DNA of 24,675 nucleotides from Chloroflexota bacterium (GCA_021812735.1 JAKAMV010000035.1:1-24675), one strand, 5' to 3'; positions 6,039-14,835 are shown, counted from the stretch's first letter. Numbers and translations: made by a program. Notes: a model not told the origin generated them from the sequence alone.

Positions 6039-7159
6039 CCGCGGATCGGCCCGCCATGGGCACCGACCTGGCCTCGTTCTTTGCGGCGCACCCCGACCTG
6101 CGGTTCATCTTCACGGGCGGCAAGGGCGGCGTCGGCAAGACCGTCGCGGCCGCCTCGATCGCGTCGCTCACGGCGCGGGAGGGCCGGCACACGCTCCTCG
6201 CGTCGTTGAACCCGGTGCATTCGCTGGCCAGCCTCTTCGGGCAGAAGCGCCTCGCGTCCGGGCGGATCGAGCCGGTCGACGGCGTGCCCAACCTCGACGC
6301 GGTCGAAGTGGAGGCGGACGAGATCATCGCGCGCTACCGTGACAACATCGGGTCGCGCGTGCGGGAGTTCCTCAAGTGGGCGGACATCCCGGTCGACGCC
6401 AAGCCGTTCGTCGAGATCGCGGTGACGAACCCCGCGTTCGAGGAATCCGCGATGTTCGACAAGATGATGGAGATCATGCTCAAGGAGGGGCGTGACTACG
6501 AGCGGATCGTCTTCGATACCGCTGCGGTCGCCAACGCGGTCCGCCTGATCGGCCTTTCGAAGATCTACGGCCTCTGGCTGGCCCGCATGATCGACTCTCG
6601 GAAGGAAGCGCTGGGGATGCGTGTCCAGCTCTCGTTCCGCAAGGAGCGGGTGATGGAGGAGGTCGCCCGCGACCCCCTGATGGCCGACCTGCTCGACATG
6701 AACGAGCGGTTCACCCAGGTGAAGGCGCTGCTGACGGACCCCGAGAAGACGGCCTTCTTCTTCGTGACGCTGCCGCTGAGCCTGCCGATCAGCGTGGTCA
6801 AGCGCTTCATCACCATGGTCCAGGCGTACGACATCCCGATGGGCGGGGTGATCGTGAACCAGGTGCTCCAACCCGAGCTGCTGGGCGCCGGGGGGATGAC
6901 CCGGATGTCGGATCCCGCAGAGGCCACCGGGCGCGACGAGACGGGCGGCGCCCACGCGGCGGACTACGTGCGCCACCGCTACCAGGAACAGCTGGGCTAC
7001 CTGGAGCAGATCCGCACCGACCTCGGGCCGTACGTGCGTGCCTTCGTGCCGCAATATCCCGACGAGGTGAGCTCGGTCGCTGCGGTCTCTCGGGTGACCG
7101 ACGACTTGCTCCGCTTCGTCCCCGACTCGTGGCGGGCGATCGCGGGGGCGGGCGCGTGA
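6035..7159 (+). CDS. ArsA/Get3-family ATPase, subunit 2 with degenerate switches
   Basis: A 374-aa paralogue of the preceding ATPase, translationally coupled to it by an ATGA overlap. An in-frame ATG 21 nt later is possible but has no ribosome site. Walker A is intact: GGKGGVGKT at residues 28-36, signature Lys30. Switch I reads SLNPVHSLAS, so the position of the catalytic aspartate of Get3 (Asp57 in yeast) is Asn59. Switch II reads DTAAVANAV (Asp162 onwards) and lacks the Pro-Thr-Gly-His of DTAPTGH. The VNQ motif near the adenine pocket is kept in GGVIVNQVLQPELLG. The C-terminal third adds an acidic, Gly-rich insert around residues 285-310. From known Get3 chemistry, an Asp-to-Asn change at this position would block or greatly slow hydrolysis, so this subunit may bind ATP without turning it over. 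It would then pair with subunit 1 as an asymmetric dimer (inference). Confidence 0.9.
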   Translation: MTADRPAMGTDLASFFAAHPDLRFIFTGGKGGVGKTVAAASIASLTAREGRHTLLASLNPVHSLASLFGQKRLASGRIEPVDGVPNLDAVEVEADEIIARYRDNIGSRVREFLKWADIPVDAKPFVEIAVTNPAFEESAMFDKMMEIMLKEGRDYERIVFDTAAVANAVRLIGLSKIYGLWLARMIDSRKEALGMRVQLSFRKERVMEEVARDPLMADLLDMNERFTQVKALLTDPEKTAFFFVTLPLSLPISVVKRFITMVQAYDIPMGGVIVNQVLQPELLGAGGMTRMSDPAEATGRDETGGAHAADYVRHRYQEQLGYLEQIRTDLGPYVRAFVPQYPDEVSSVAAVSRVTDDLLRFVPDSWRAIAGAGA

Positions 7160-7716
7160 TGGCAGGCCTCGCCGACCAAGGGCTTCCATCGGACGCCGAC
7201 GCGTCCCGCCCGGCCCCAGCGCCCGCGCCTACCACGCAGATCGTGCTCGGGGCGACCAACCTCCTGATGGGCCCCACGAACTTCGCGAACCTGGAGCTGC
7301 CCGAGCCGTGGCGGCTCATGCCGGGGGTCTCGCCTCCTGAGGTCGACCGGAGCCGCGACTGGGGCGGCAGCGGTTGGGTCACGGCCGGCACCGCGGACTA
7401 TGTCTTGCGTCGCGCCGAGCCGCTCTTGCACGTGGAGCTGCACCTCCGGATCGCGCCATGGCCGGACGGGGCTCGCCAACCGCCGCCGGCGGTCCCCGCC
7501 GATGCGCCCACGCTGACCGTGAACGGACACGAGGCGCGGCTCTGGCGGGGGTCCGGCATCCGGGGACTGCTGCCGCGGCGTACTGTCCACTGGGCGCGGG
7601 CCTGGATCCCGTGTTCACACACCGGACGGGCGCTCTCGGTGGAGCTCGTCGGCGCCTGCGAGCTCGCCGAAATCGACGCCCTCGTGCCGGTGGTCGAGCG
7701 GTTGGGGTGCCATTGA
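7159..7716 (+). CDS. unrecognised 185-aa protein of the ArsA cassette
   Basis: The start ATG overlaps the previous stop as TGATG, so it is translated by coupling. The first 25 residues are Ala/Pro/Asp-rich and probably disordered. The core (about 26-185) is strand-rich: TTQIVLGATNLLMGP, then PEPWRLMPGV, GSGWVTAGTADYVLRR, LLHVELHLRIAPW, LTVNGHEARLW, and HWARAWIPCSHTGRALSVELVG. It ends in CELAEIDALVPVVERLGCH. Three cysteines (152, 167, 184) lie in the C-terminal third, and His154 sits next to Cys152. There is no signal peptide, membrane segment or nucleotide motif. I do not recognise the family. The position between the ATPases and the CxxxC protein suggests a cassette-specific partner, perhaps a substrate- or ligand-binding component; this is only inference. 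Confidence 0.75.
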   Translation: MAGLADQGLPSDADASRPAPAPAPTTQIVLGATNLLMGPTNFANLELPEPWRLMPGVSPPEVDRSRDWGGSGWVTAGTADYVLRRAEPLLHVELHLRIAPWPDGARQPPPAVPADAPTLTVNGHEARLWRGSGIRGLLPRRTVHWARAWIPCSHTGRALSVELVGACELAEIDALVPVVERLGCH

Positions 7717-8147
7717 TGGCGGGAGATGCGGGAGCGGCGCGCGCCAGCCATCGCCCGCTCCGACTGGAGCTGGTGGGGCTCTTCCCCGAGCTCTTCAGCG
7801 TCTGCGCCAGCCGCTGCCTGACCGGCCAGCTGGCACGAGCGGGGGCCTCCACGGACGACGACCAGCTCCGCGACTACCCGCCCGATCTGTTGGCGGTGCA
7901 CGAGGCGGCCGGCGAGCTCTTCGCGACGCTGTTGGCGGAGTTCGGCGGGCGTGTGGCGGTGATTGCGACCGGCACCACGTCGCCCCGTGGGCTCTGGCTC
8001 TCACTCCGGCACCGGCTGCCGAGCTCGGGCATGGCGGTCTTCCTCGAGGGGCGCCTGCTCGACGCGTCCCTCGAAGACCTGCCTGCGATCCGCAGCGCGG
8101 TGGCCGCGGAGTTGGCCGCGCGGAGCGGCCACGGGGCGGCGGCGTGA
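7716..8147 (+). CDS. thioredoxin-fold-like protein with a CxxxC pair
   Basis: A 143-aa protein coupled to the gene before by a TGATG overlap. The order of elements resembles a small thioredoxin-like fold: strand LRLELVGLFPE, a helix with Cys30 and Cys34 (SVCASRC), a long helix (PDLLAVHEAAGELFATLLAEFG), strand RVAVIATGT, helix SPRGLWLSLRHR, strands MAVFLEGRLLDAS and a final helix. This is similar in plan to ArsD-type or glutaredoxin-like carriers, but the cysteines are spaced CxxxC, not CxxC or CC, and the usual cis-proline is not evident. The fold is my inference from pattern only. If right, it could deliver or sense a thiol-reactive ligand for the two ATPases, as ArsD does for ArsA. There is no signal peptide, so it should be cytosolic. 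Confidence 0.7.
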   Translation: MAGDAGAARASHRPLRLELVGLFPELFSVCASRCLTGQLARAGASTDDDQLRDYPPDLLAVHEAAGELFATLLAEFGGRVAVIATGTTSPRGLWLSLRHRLPSSGMAVFLEGRLLDASLEDLPAIRSAVAAELAARSGHGAAA

Positions 8148-8482
8148 ACCAGGTCGAAGGAGGCTCGGCGCTTCGCCGCGAGAGGCCGACCGAGGGTGGG
8201 GCGGCCCAGGCGCGCGGCCGGCTACGGCGGGCGATCGGCGCTGCCCGCGAGATCCTCTGGGGCCTGACGCTCTACGACTCGTACCACGAGTCGATGGTCG
8301 AGGCGCAGCGGCACCGCGACGCCTTCGACGTGCTGATCCTGGGCGAGATGCTGGGCATCCCCCTCATGAACACGACGGTCGGCCTGCGGCTGTTGCCGTA
8401 CGCCGTCGGCGACCTGGCGGGGTTCCGCGTGCGCTTCCTGCGCGAGCACGAGGTGCTGGAGCAGGCGCCGCACATCCACTGA
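8144..8482 (+). CDS. small protein B of the ArsA cassette, paralogue of small protein A
   Basis: A 112-aa protein starting at GTG 8144, which overlaps the previous stop as GTGA. The first 30 residues are Arg/Gly-rich and have no counterpart in protein A. The rest aligns with protein A (4612-4884): a helix ending VLILGEMLGIPLM, then GLRLLPYAV, then a basic helix FRVRFLREHEVLE, followed by a His-containing tail. The shared GxMLGIP and LRLLPYAV blocks make common ancestry convincing even though overall identity is modest. It closes the cassette; after its stop come about 90 nt without a gene and then an oppositely oriented toxin relic. Function is unknown. A role as adaptor between the ATPase pair and the membrane transporter is a guess from position and hydrophobic character. 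Confidence 0.8.
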   Translation: MNQVEGGSALRRERPTEGGAAQARGRLRRAIGAAREILWGLTLYDSYHESMVEAQRHRDAFDVLILGEMLGIPLMNTTVGLRLLPYAVGDLAGFRVRFLREHEVLEQAPHIH

Positions 8483-8574
8483 TCGGGCGTCTCGGGGCTG
8501 TCGCGACGGAGCTGCGGCTCGACCGGCTACGGCCGCACCGCAGCGAACGGGAGTTCACCGCGTCCGCCGGCGCC

Positions 8575-8908
8575 ACGTCCAAGTCGAGCCTGGACCGCCT
8601 CGCGCTCGGCCTGGAACACCCGGTACCCGCCGGCGCTGAGTTTCCCGCTCGAGGACCGCGGATGACGCGTTGGCACGCGGGTGGCGCGTTGGCAACGGAA
8701 TCGCGGCGCAGGCGCGTCAGGGGGGCCGGCAGCAGGACGTTGCCGGGGGCACTCGCCCACCGCGGGTCGCTCGTCAGCGGCACGCAGGCGACGGTACGGA
8801 TGGCGCTCCGGTTGCAGGCGTCCCCCTGGACGAGCCTCGCCACCTGCCGCGCGGTGGCTTCCTTCCGGGTTCTGGCGGGCGGCATCGAGCGCCAGGCCGA
8901 ACCTCGAA

Positions 8909-8912
<4 letters not shown>
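8575..8912 (-). pseudogene. frameshifted MazF/PemK-family endoribonuclease toxin relic
   Basis: One minus-strand frame from the ATG at 8912 reads like a MazF protein: IRGSAW at the N-terminus, VQGDACNRSAIRT, VPLTSDPRWASAPGN, VLLPAPLTRLRRDSVAN. Homology then continues in another frame with SSGKLSAGGYRVFQAEREAV. The known family pattern runs RGEVWW..., RRPVLVVQ.D..N, VPLTS, PGNVLLPA..T.LP.DSV.N, TLDR, VGKLS. The break lies at about 8683-8690, where only 41 nt separate the VAN and GKLS codons although about 48 are expected. The RRP segment with the catalytic arginine is also decayed (RQV), while the Thr of PLTS remains. A 9-bp direct repeat GCGTTGGCA (8667-8675 and 8686-8694) sits at the break and may have promoted slippage. 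No antitoxin gene is next to it; its start overlaps the stop of the upstream synthetase gene. Confidence 0.82.
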
Positions 8913-10918
<2,006 letters not shown>

Positions 10919-11080
10919 CCGGCTGACCTCGAAGCGACGTGCGCGGTACGCCGCCGGCGTGCGCCGACGGCGCCGCAGGCTCGCGAATCTACACCCGGTG
11001 TCGCCAAGGGGGCCGGATTGCGGATCGGCGGGGGGCCGCCACGGGAGGGCGGACTGGCCCCGGGGGCCGACCGACCGGGC
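10919..11080 (-). promoter_or_regulatory. intergenic stretch with possible promoter of the CoA ligase gene
   Basis: On the minus strand, TAGATT (10986-10991) fits TANNNT and would leave a leader of about 60-65 nt before the ATG at 10918. No -35 is seen. Nearer the upstream gene, GGCCCC and GGGGCC (11056-11068) form a GC-rich hairpin that could end transcription of the DUF1444-like gene, though no T-run follows. No coding potential is apparent. Confidence 0.3.
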
Positions 11081-11731
11081 TCAACCAGGCCAGACCAGGC
11101 GGCCGTCCACCAACGCGAACGGATCGATCAGGAGTGGGTGCGGGTCGTTCATCTCGAAGTCGACGACGATGTCCGCGATCACGGGCGGTGGCGTATCGGC
11201 CTCGAAGCTGATGAGCGTCGCCGAGCCGGGCGCCGCGATCAGCTGGTCGTGGCTGCCGAAGAGCCGGATCAGTTCGTCCGCCACGAGCACCAGCGACGAC
11301 GTCCAGGGCGTCGCCCGCGAGATTCGCACGATCCGACCGCTCAGCGTTCCGCTGGTGACCGCCTCGGGGCCGAGGGCAGCTGCGCGGCCCTGGAGGTTGG
11401 CCAGCGCCACGTCGCGGATCTGCTCGGCCGTGCACTCCCACCGTTCGGCGACCGGCGCATCGACGAGGGCGAAGGCACGTCCGAGTTCGAGCCCGAAGAC
11501 CACGGCGCAACCGGGATCCATCACGGTCCGTACGAGCTCCTCGCCACGGGGGTCCAGGCGCGGCCCAGCCAGCAACGGTAGCAGTCGCGGCCGCGCCCAC
11601 TCCCAGGGAATGGGCCGGGGCATCTCGCGCGTGGCACGGTGCAGGGAGCGCTGTTCCCGCACGAGGGCGCCGCCGAGGCGGATCATGTCGTGGATCAGCG
11701 GTGTGGCGAGGAGCGAACGCCGAGCGAACAT
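11081..11731 (-). CDS. DUF1444 (YtpQ)-like protein
   Basis: A 216-aa soluble protein. I start it at ATG 11731 (FARRSLLATPLIHDMIR); the open frame continues upstream but that part is Arg-rich and looks non-coding. It resembles the DUF1444/YtpQ group: a region with GCAVVFGLELGRAFALVDAP, then WECTAEQIRDVALANLQGR (compare the family's LG.....L...A..NL), then WTSSLVLVADELIRLFG, followed by the strand pair QLIAAPGSATLISF. No catalytic residues are known for this family and none can be pointed out here. The ribosome site is weak. It lies alone upstream of the CoA ligase on the same strand, 162 nt away, and divergent from the acyl-CoA dehydrogenase region. Its role is unknown. Confidence 0.65.
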   Translation of the reverse strand: MFARRSLLATPLIHDMIRLGGALVREQRSLHRATREMPRPIPWEWARPRLLPLLAGPRLDPRGEELVRTVMDPGCAVVFGLELGRAFALVDAPVAERWECTAEQIRDVALANLQGRAAALGPEAVTSGTLSGRIVRISRATPWTSSLVLVADELIRLFGSHDQLIAAPGSATLISFEADTPPPVIADIVVDFEMNDPHPLLIDPFALVDGRLVWPG

Positions 11732-11971
11732 GCCGCTAGTCTGCCCTCGCCCACTCAACGCCGGCTTATCAGCACCGTGCCATACGAATGGGCCGGCGGC
11801 CACGCCTCGCCGAGAGCGGCGCGGGGCGCGATGGTGCGCGGCCCGCGCGATGGTGCGTGGCCACCTGCTGCTGGCCTGGATGGGCCTGGCCGTCTGCCAA
11901 AGCCACGGGCGCGACCCGTGGGCGCGACGTCGCGGCGCCACCTGGCGTACGCTTCGGACGGAGGTGCCTCA
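11732..11971. other. divergent intergenic region without a recognisable gene
   Basis: This 240-nt stretch separates the DUF1444-like start from a tiny plus-strand frame. It contains TACGCT (about 11948-11953), a TANNNT match that could serve as a -10 box for the tiny frame, but no -35 element. I see no other structured element. Confidence 0.3.
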
Positions 11972-12034
11972 ATGGCGGACAAGACGCCGAAGCGGCCGCC
12001 GAAGCCGAAGCAGCCGAAGAAACCGAAGGCCTGA
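11972..12034 (+). CDS. tiny Lys/Pro-rich protein (20 aa)
   Basis: ATG at 11972 follows a strong ribosome site, GGAGG, with 7 nt spacing. The frame runs 20 codons to TGA at 12032-12034. The product begins MADKTPKRPPK and consists almost entirely of Lys and Pro in PK repeats, with a calculated charge of about +7. Proteins of this kind are missed by most gene callers. Such a basic, proline-rich peptide could bind RNA, DNA or the ribosome, but there is no direct evidence. It could also be a chance frame in G+C-rich DNA; the good ribosome site is the main argument for it. It does not continue into the acyl-CoA dehydrogenase, which begins 217 nt later. Confidence 0.45.
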   Translation: MADKTPKRPPKPKQPKKPKA

Positions 12035-12148
12035 CGGGCTGTTTCGTGCGCCGGGCAGTCACCGGAGCGGCGGGGCCATCCGCACGGCCGCGGCCGTCGG
12101 CAACCGGTGGCCACGGCCGAGGCGCAGCAGCGACCGCTGGCCCGGCCC

Positions 12149-12169
12149 CGCAACACCCGGCGTTGCGGC
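12149..12169 (+). other. hairpin between the tiny gene and the acyl-CoA dehydrogenase
   Basis: CCGCAAC (12149-12155) and GTTGCGG (12163-12169) make a perfect 7-bp stem with a 7-nt loop. No T-run follows. It may terminate the short transcript of the tiny gene before the next promoter. Confidence 0.35.
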
Positions 12170-12237
12170 CACCGCCGAGGCGCCGGGATCGGCCGGGCCT
12201 GGCCGCCGTGACGCGTGCCGCTGCGCGGTGCGCGTGG

Positions 12238-12243
12238 TAGGGT
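12238..12243 (+). promoter_or_regulatory. -10 box for leaderless acyl-CoA dehydrogenase mRNA
   Basis: TAGGGT fits TANNNT and ends 5 nt before GTG 12249 and 8 nt before GTG 12252. Transcription would begin at or next to the start codon, which explains the lack of a good Shine-Dalgarno site. No -35 element is evident. The same arrangement occurs at three other genes in this window. Confidence 0.45.
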
Positions 12244-12251
12244 CCGGGGTG

Positions 12252-13406
12252 GTGGACCTCGAGCTGCCCCCGGAGCACCGACTGCTGAAGGACGCGATCC
12301 GCGACTTCCTCGAACGGGAGGTCGAGCCGATCGTGGCCCGGCACGAGCGCGAGCGCCGGTTCCCGGCCGAGATCGTGCGGCGTATCGGTGAACTGGGCTG
12401 GCTGGGCATCCCCTATCCCGAGGACGAAGGTGGCGCCGGCATGGACACCCTCGCGTATGCCGTCGCCATCGAAGAGATCGCCCGGACCTGGGGATCGCTC
12501 GCGCTGATCGTCGCCGCACACACCAGCCTCGGCTGCGGGCCGCTCCATCTCTTCGGCTCGGCGGCTCAGAAGGCGCGCTTCCTGGTGCCGATGGCGGCCG
12601 GTCAGATGCTCGGCGCATACGGCCTGACCGAGCCCGGCGCGGGCAGCGACGCTGGGGCGACGCGTACCACCGCACGCTTCGAGGACGGCGGCTGGGTCCT
12701 CGACGGGACGAAGCGCTTCATCACGAACGCCGGCCATGCGCGCACCTACGTCGTTGCGGCACGGACCGGCGACCGGCCGGACGGATCGGCCGAGGTGAGC
12801 GCCTTCATCGTTCCCGCGGATACCCCCGGCTTTGCCGTTGGCCGGCTCGAGGAGAAGATGGGCCTGCACGCCTCGGCGACCGGCGAGCTGCACTTCGACC
12901 GCTGCCGGATCCCAGCCGAGAATCTCCTCGGCGAACGAGGTGGTGGGTTCCCAATCTTCTTACAGGTCCTCGATGGCGGCCGGATCTCGATCGCGGCGTT
13001 GGCGCTCGGGTTGGCGCAGGCGGCGCTCGATGCCGCCACCGCGTACGCGCGCGAGCGCCAGCAGTTCGGCCGGCCGATCGGGACGTTCGAGGGTGTCGCG
13101 TTCATGGTCGCGGACATGGCGACCGAGATCGCAGCGGCCCGGGGCCTCGTCTACCGCGCGGCCTGGCTCAAGGATCGGGGCCGCCCGTACCGGCTCGAGG
13201 CGGCGCAGGCGAAGCTGTTCGCGTCGGAGGTGGCCTCGCGCGCGACCAACGCTGCGGTGCAGATCCACGGCGGATACGGGTACGTCGAGGAGTATCGCGT
13301 CGAGCGCTATCTGCGCGATGCCAAACTCACGGAGATCGGGGAGGGCACGAGCCAGATCCAGCGGCTGGTGATCGCGCGGCAGATCCTGAACCTACGGGTG
13401 ATCTGA
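12252..13406 (+). CDS. acyl-CoA dehydrogenase (SCAD/MCAD-type active site)
   Basis: A 384-aa FAD flavoenzyme that oxidises an acyl-CoA to the trans-2-enoyl-CoA and passes electrons to ETF. The tandem GTGs at 12249 and 12252 are both possible starts; the second fits the leaderless spacing. Family motifs are in order: an N-terminal helical domain ([22 protein letters not shown]), [20 protein letters not shown] at the flavin site, [51 protein letters not shown], and [10 protein letters not shown]. The catalytic base is the Glu of IGEGTSQ (Glu364), as in short- and medium-chain enzymes. Isovaleryl-CoA dehydrogenases have Gly-Ala there and use a glutamate in helix G; here that site reads LDGGRIS, without Glu. 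So although it sits near leucine-degradation genes, the substrate may be a straight short-chain or 2-methyl-branched acyl-CoA. Confidence 0.92.
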   Translation: MDLELPPEHRLLKDAIRDFLEREVEPIVARHERERRFPAEIVRRIGELGWLGIPYPEDEGGAGMDTLAYAVAIEEIARTWGSLALIVAAHTSLGCGPLHLFGSAAQKARFLVPMAAGQMLGAYGLTEPGAGSDAGATRTTARFEDGGWVLDGTKRFITNAGHARTYVVAARTGDRPDGSAEVSAFIVPADTPGFAVGRLEEKMGLHASATGELHFDRCRIPAENLLGERGGGFPIFLQVLDGGRISIAALALGLAQAALDAATAYARERQQFGRPIGTFEGVAFMVADMATEIAAARGLVYRAAWLKDRGRPYRLEAAQAKLFASEVASRATNAAVQIHGGYGYVEEYRVERYLRDAKLTEIGEGTSQIQRLVIARQILNLRVI

Positions 13407-13475
13407 GGAACGAACCGGCGGGCCCCGCGCCGCGGGCCGGTGGCATGGGTAGCACCGCGCCGGCGCTCGCGGGGA

Positions 13476-13481
13476 TACCAT
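13476..13481 (+). promoter_or_regulatory. -10 box for leaderless small membrane protein mRNA
   Basis: TACCAT (TANNNT) ends 8 nt before GTG 13490. This spacing supports the GTG as the true start over the in-frame ATG at 13445, which would place the promoter inside the coding sequence. Confidence 0.45.
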
Positions 13482-13489
13482 CGCTGCTC

Positions 13490-13897
13490 GTGAAGCGGCT
13501 GCCCATCTCGTCGTTGCAGCGGTACCTGACCGTACGCGACAGTCCCCTGTGGCTCGCATCGGTCGGGCTGCTGATGATGGCCCTGACCGGCGTCGTGCAG
13601 TCGTTCGGCGATCCGTCACTGGCTCCGGTCGTCGTGCTCGTGATGGGCGGGACGGTCCTGACGATCGTGCTCGGCCGCGTCCTCGTGCGCCACACGCGCT
13701 ACACGCGGAGACGGCGCATCGCCGTGGCGGTGCTCGCGTTGGTGAGCCTCTTTCCCCTGCTCGGTGCGCTGGCGTTCCTGTTGCTGCCCGCCGCGCTGGC
13801 ACTGCTCGCAGTCGAACTGGTGGCGCCGCCGCCCGGATCACCGGGTCCGCCGCCCGGCCCGATGCGTCAGCCTTCCGACCCACGCCCGACCGGCTGA
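13490..13897 (+). CDS. small polytopic membrane protein, unrecognised
   Basis: A 135-aa protein with three, possibly four, membrane helices: about residues 20-40 (PLWLASVGLLMMALTGVVQSF), 46-68 (LAPVVVLVMGGTVLTIVLG) and a long hydrophobic stretch at about 77-113 that could be one or two helices. A basic loop RHTRYTRRRR separates the second and third. The tail is rich in Pro and Gly and likely disordered. The GTG at 13490 was preferred over the ATG at 13445 because a -10 box (TACCAT) lies just before it. No conserved polar motif for transport is visible and the family was not recognised. Its last 31 nt overlap, tail to tail, the end of the HMG-CoA lyase gene on the other strand, so no terminator fits between them. 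Confidence 0.7.
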   Translation: MKRLPISSLQRYLTVRDSPLWLASVGLLMMALTGVVQSFGDPSLAPVVVLVMGGTVLTIVLGRVLVRHTRYTRRRRIAVAVLALVSLFPLLGALAFLLLPAALALLAVELVAPPPGSPGPPPGPMRQPSDPRPTG

Positions 13898-14835
13898 CCC
13901 GTCTGCGGATCCCACCCCCCAGCCTGACCGACCTTGGACGACAGCGGCCGCCCGAGCACGGCGGCGATGAAGCGGGCCGCATCGAGCAGCCGCGGCAGGT
14001 CGACTCCGTGGCCGAACCCGAGGCCGTCGAGTAGGTAGACTAGGTCCTCGGTCGCCAGGTTGCCGGCCGCGCCGGGGGCGTACGGGCACCCGCCGGTGCC
14101 CCCCGTCGACGCGTCGAAGCAGCGGACGCCCGCGTCGAGACCGGCCACCACGTTCGCCACCGCGGTCCCGCGCGTATCGTGGAAATGGAGCGCCACTCGC
14201 TCCATCGGGATCCCCGCCGCGGTGGCTCGCGCGAGCAGCGCTCGCACGTGCGACGGCACGGCGACACCGACCGTGTCCCCGAAGCAGATTTCGTCCACGC
14301 CGAGATCCAAGAGCCGCTCGGCGACGCGCACCGCGCGCTCGGGCTCGACCCGCCCGGTGTAGGGACAGCCGAAGGCGGTCGAGACGTATCCGCGCCGCCA
14401 CCAGCCGAGCCCACCCGCCCGCTCCAGCACTGTGGCGAACGTTTCGAGCGAGGCGTCTACGCGCATCCCGATGTTGTGCTCCGCAAAGGCGTCCGTGGCT
14501 GCGGTGAAGACCGCGATCGCGTCGGCTCCGGCGCTCGCGGCCCGTTCGAGACCGCGCAGGTTCGGCACGAGAACCGGATAGCGGACGCCCCGGCGGCGCG
14601 GCAGGAGGGGCAGCAGCGCATCGGCATCCGCGAGCTGCGGCACCGCCCGGAGTGCCACGAAGCTCGTGGCCTCGATCTCACGAAGCCCGGCCGCGACCAG
14701 CAATTCGATGAAACGGCGCTTCTCCACGGTCGGGACAGGCCGCGCCTCGTTCTGCAGGCCGTCGCGCGGTCCCACCTCGTAGATGCGGACGTATTCGCGA
14801 CCCAGGTTCCCGCCGGGGCCGTCGGAGGCGCTCAT
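13867..14835 (-). CDS. hydroxymethylglutaryl-CoA lyase
   Basis: A 322-aa metal-dependent TIM-barrel enzyme that cleaves (S)-HMG-CoA to acetyl-CoA and acetoacetate, the last step of leucine breakdown. The N-terminal motif VGPRDGLQNE (with the catalytic Arg-Asp), EATSFVALRAVPQLAD, YVSTAFGCPYTG, CFGDTVGVAVPSHV and FHDTRGTAVANVVAGLDAG with the metal-binding His are in the family order. The signature TGGTGGCPYAPGAAGNLATED follows, carrying the catalytic Cys loop. In typical enzymes the signature starts STAGLGGCPYA; here Gly-Thr replaces Ala-Gly-Leu, within family variation. Start ATG 14835 overlaps the stop of the upstream carboxylase alpha gene (ATGA), so both are co-translated. Length is usual (about 300-325 aa). 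The 3' end overlaps a convergent membrane protein gene by 31 nt. Confidence 0.94.
   Translation of the reverse strand: MSASDGPGGNLGREYVRIYEVGPRDGLQNEARPVPTVEKRRFIELLVAAGLREIEATSFVALRAVPQLADADALLPLLPRRRGVRYPVLVPNLRGLERAASAGADAIAVFTAATDAFAEHNIGMRVDASLETFATVLERAGGLGWWRRGYVSTAFGCPYTGRVEPERAVRVAERLLDLGVDEICFGDTVGVAVPSHVRALLARATAAGIPMERVALHFHDTRGTAVANVVAGLDAGVRCFDASTGGTGGCPYAPGAAGNLATEDLVYLLDGLGFGHGVDLPRLLDAARFIAAVLGRPLSSKVGQAGGWDPQTGQPVGRGSEG

Noticed and set aside
5001..7159. Arsenite efflux ATPase (ArsA) for arsenic resistance
   Set aside because: There is no ArsB/Acr3, ArsD with CC motifs, ArsC or ArsR nearby, and neither protein shows the paired-cysteine metalloid site of classic ArsA.
10959..12248. 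N-terminal extension of more than 400 residues on the acyl-CoA dehydrogenase frame
   Set aside because: The extension is Arg-rich without domains, runs antisense through the DUF1444-like gene, and the enzyme has normal length from the GTG pair at 12249-12254.
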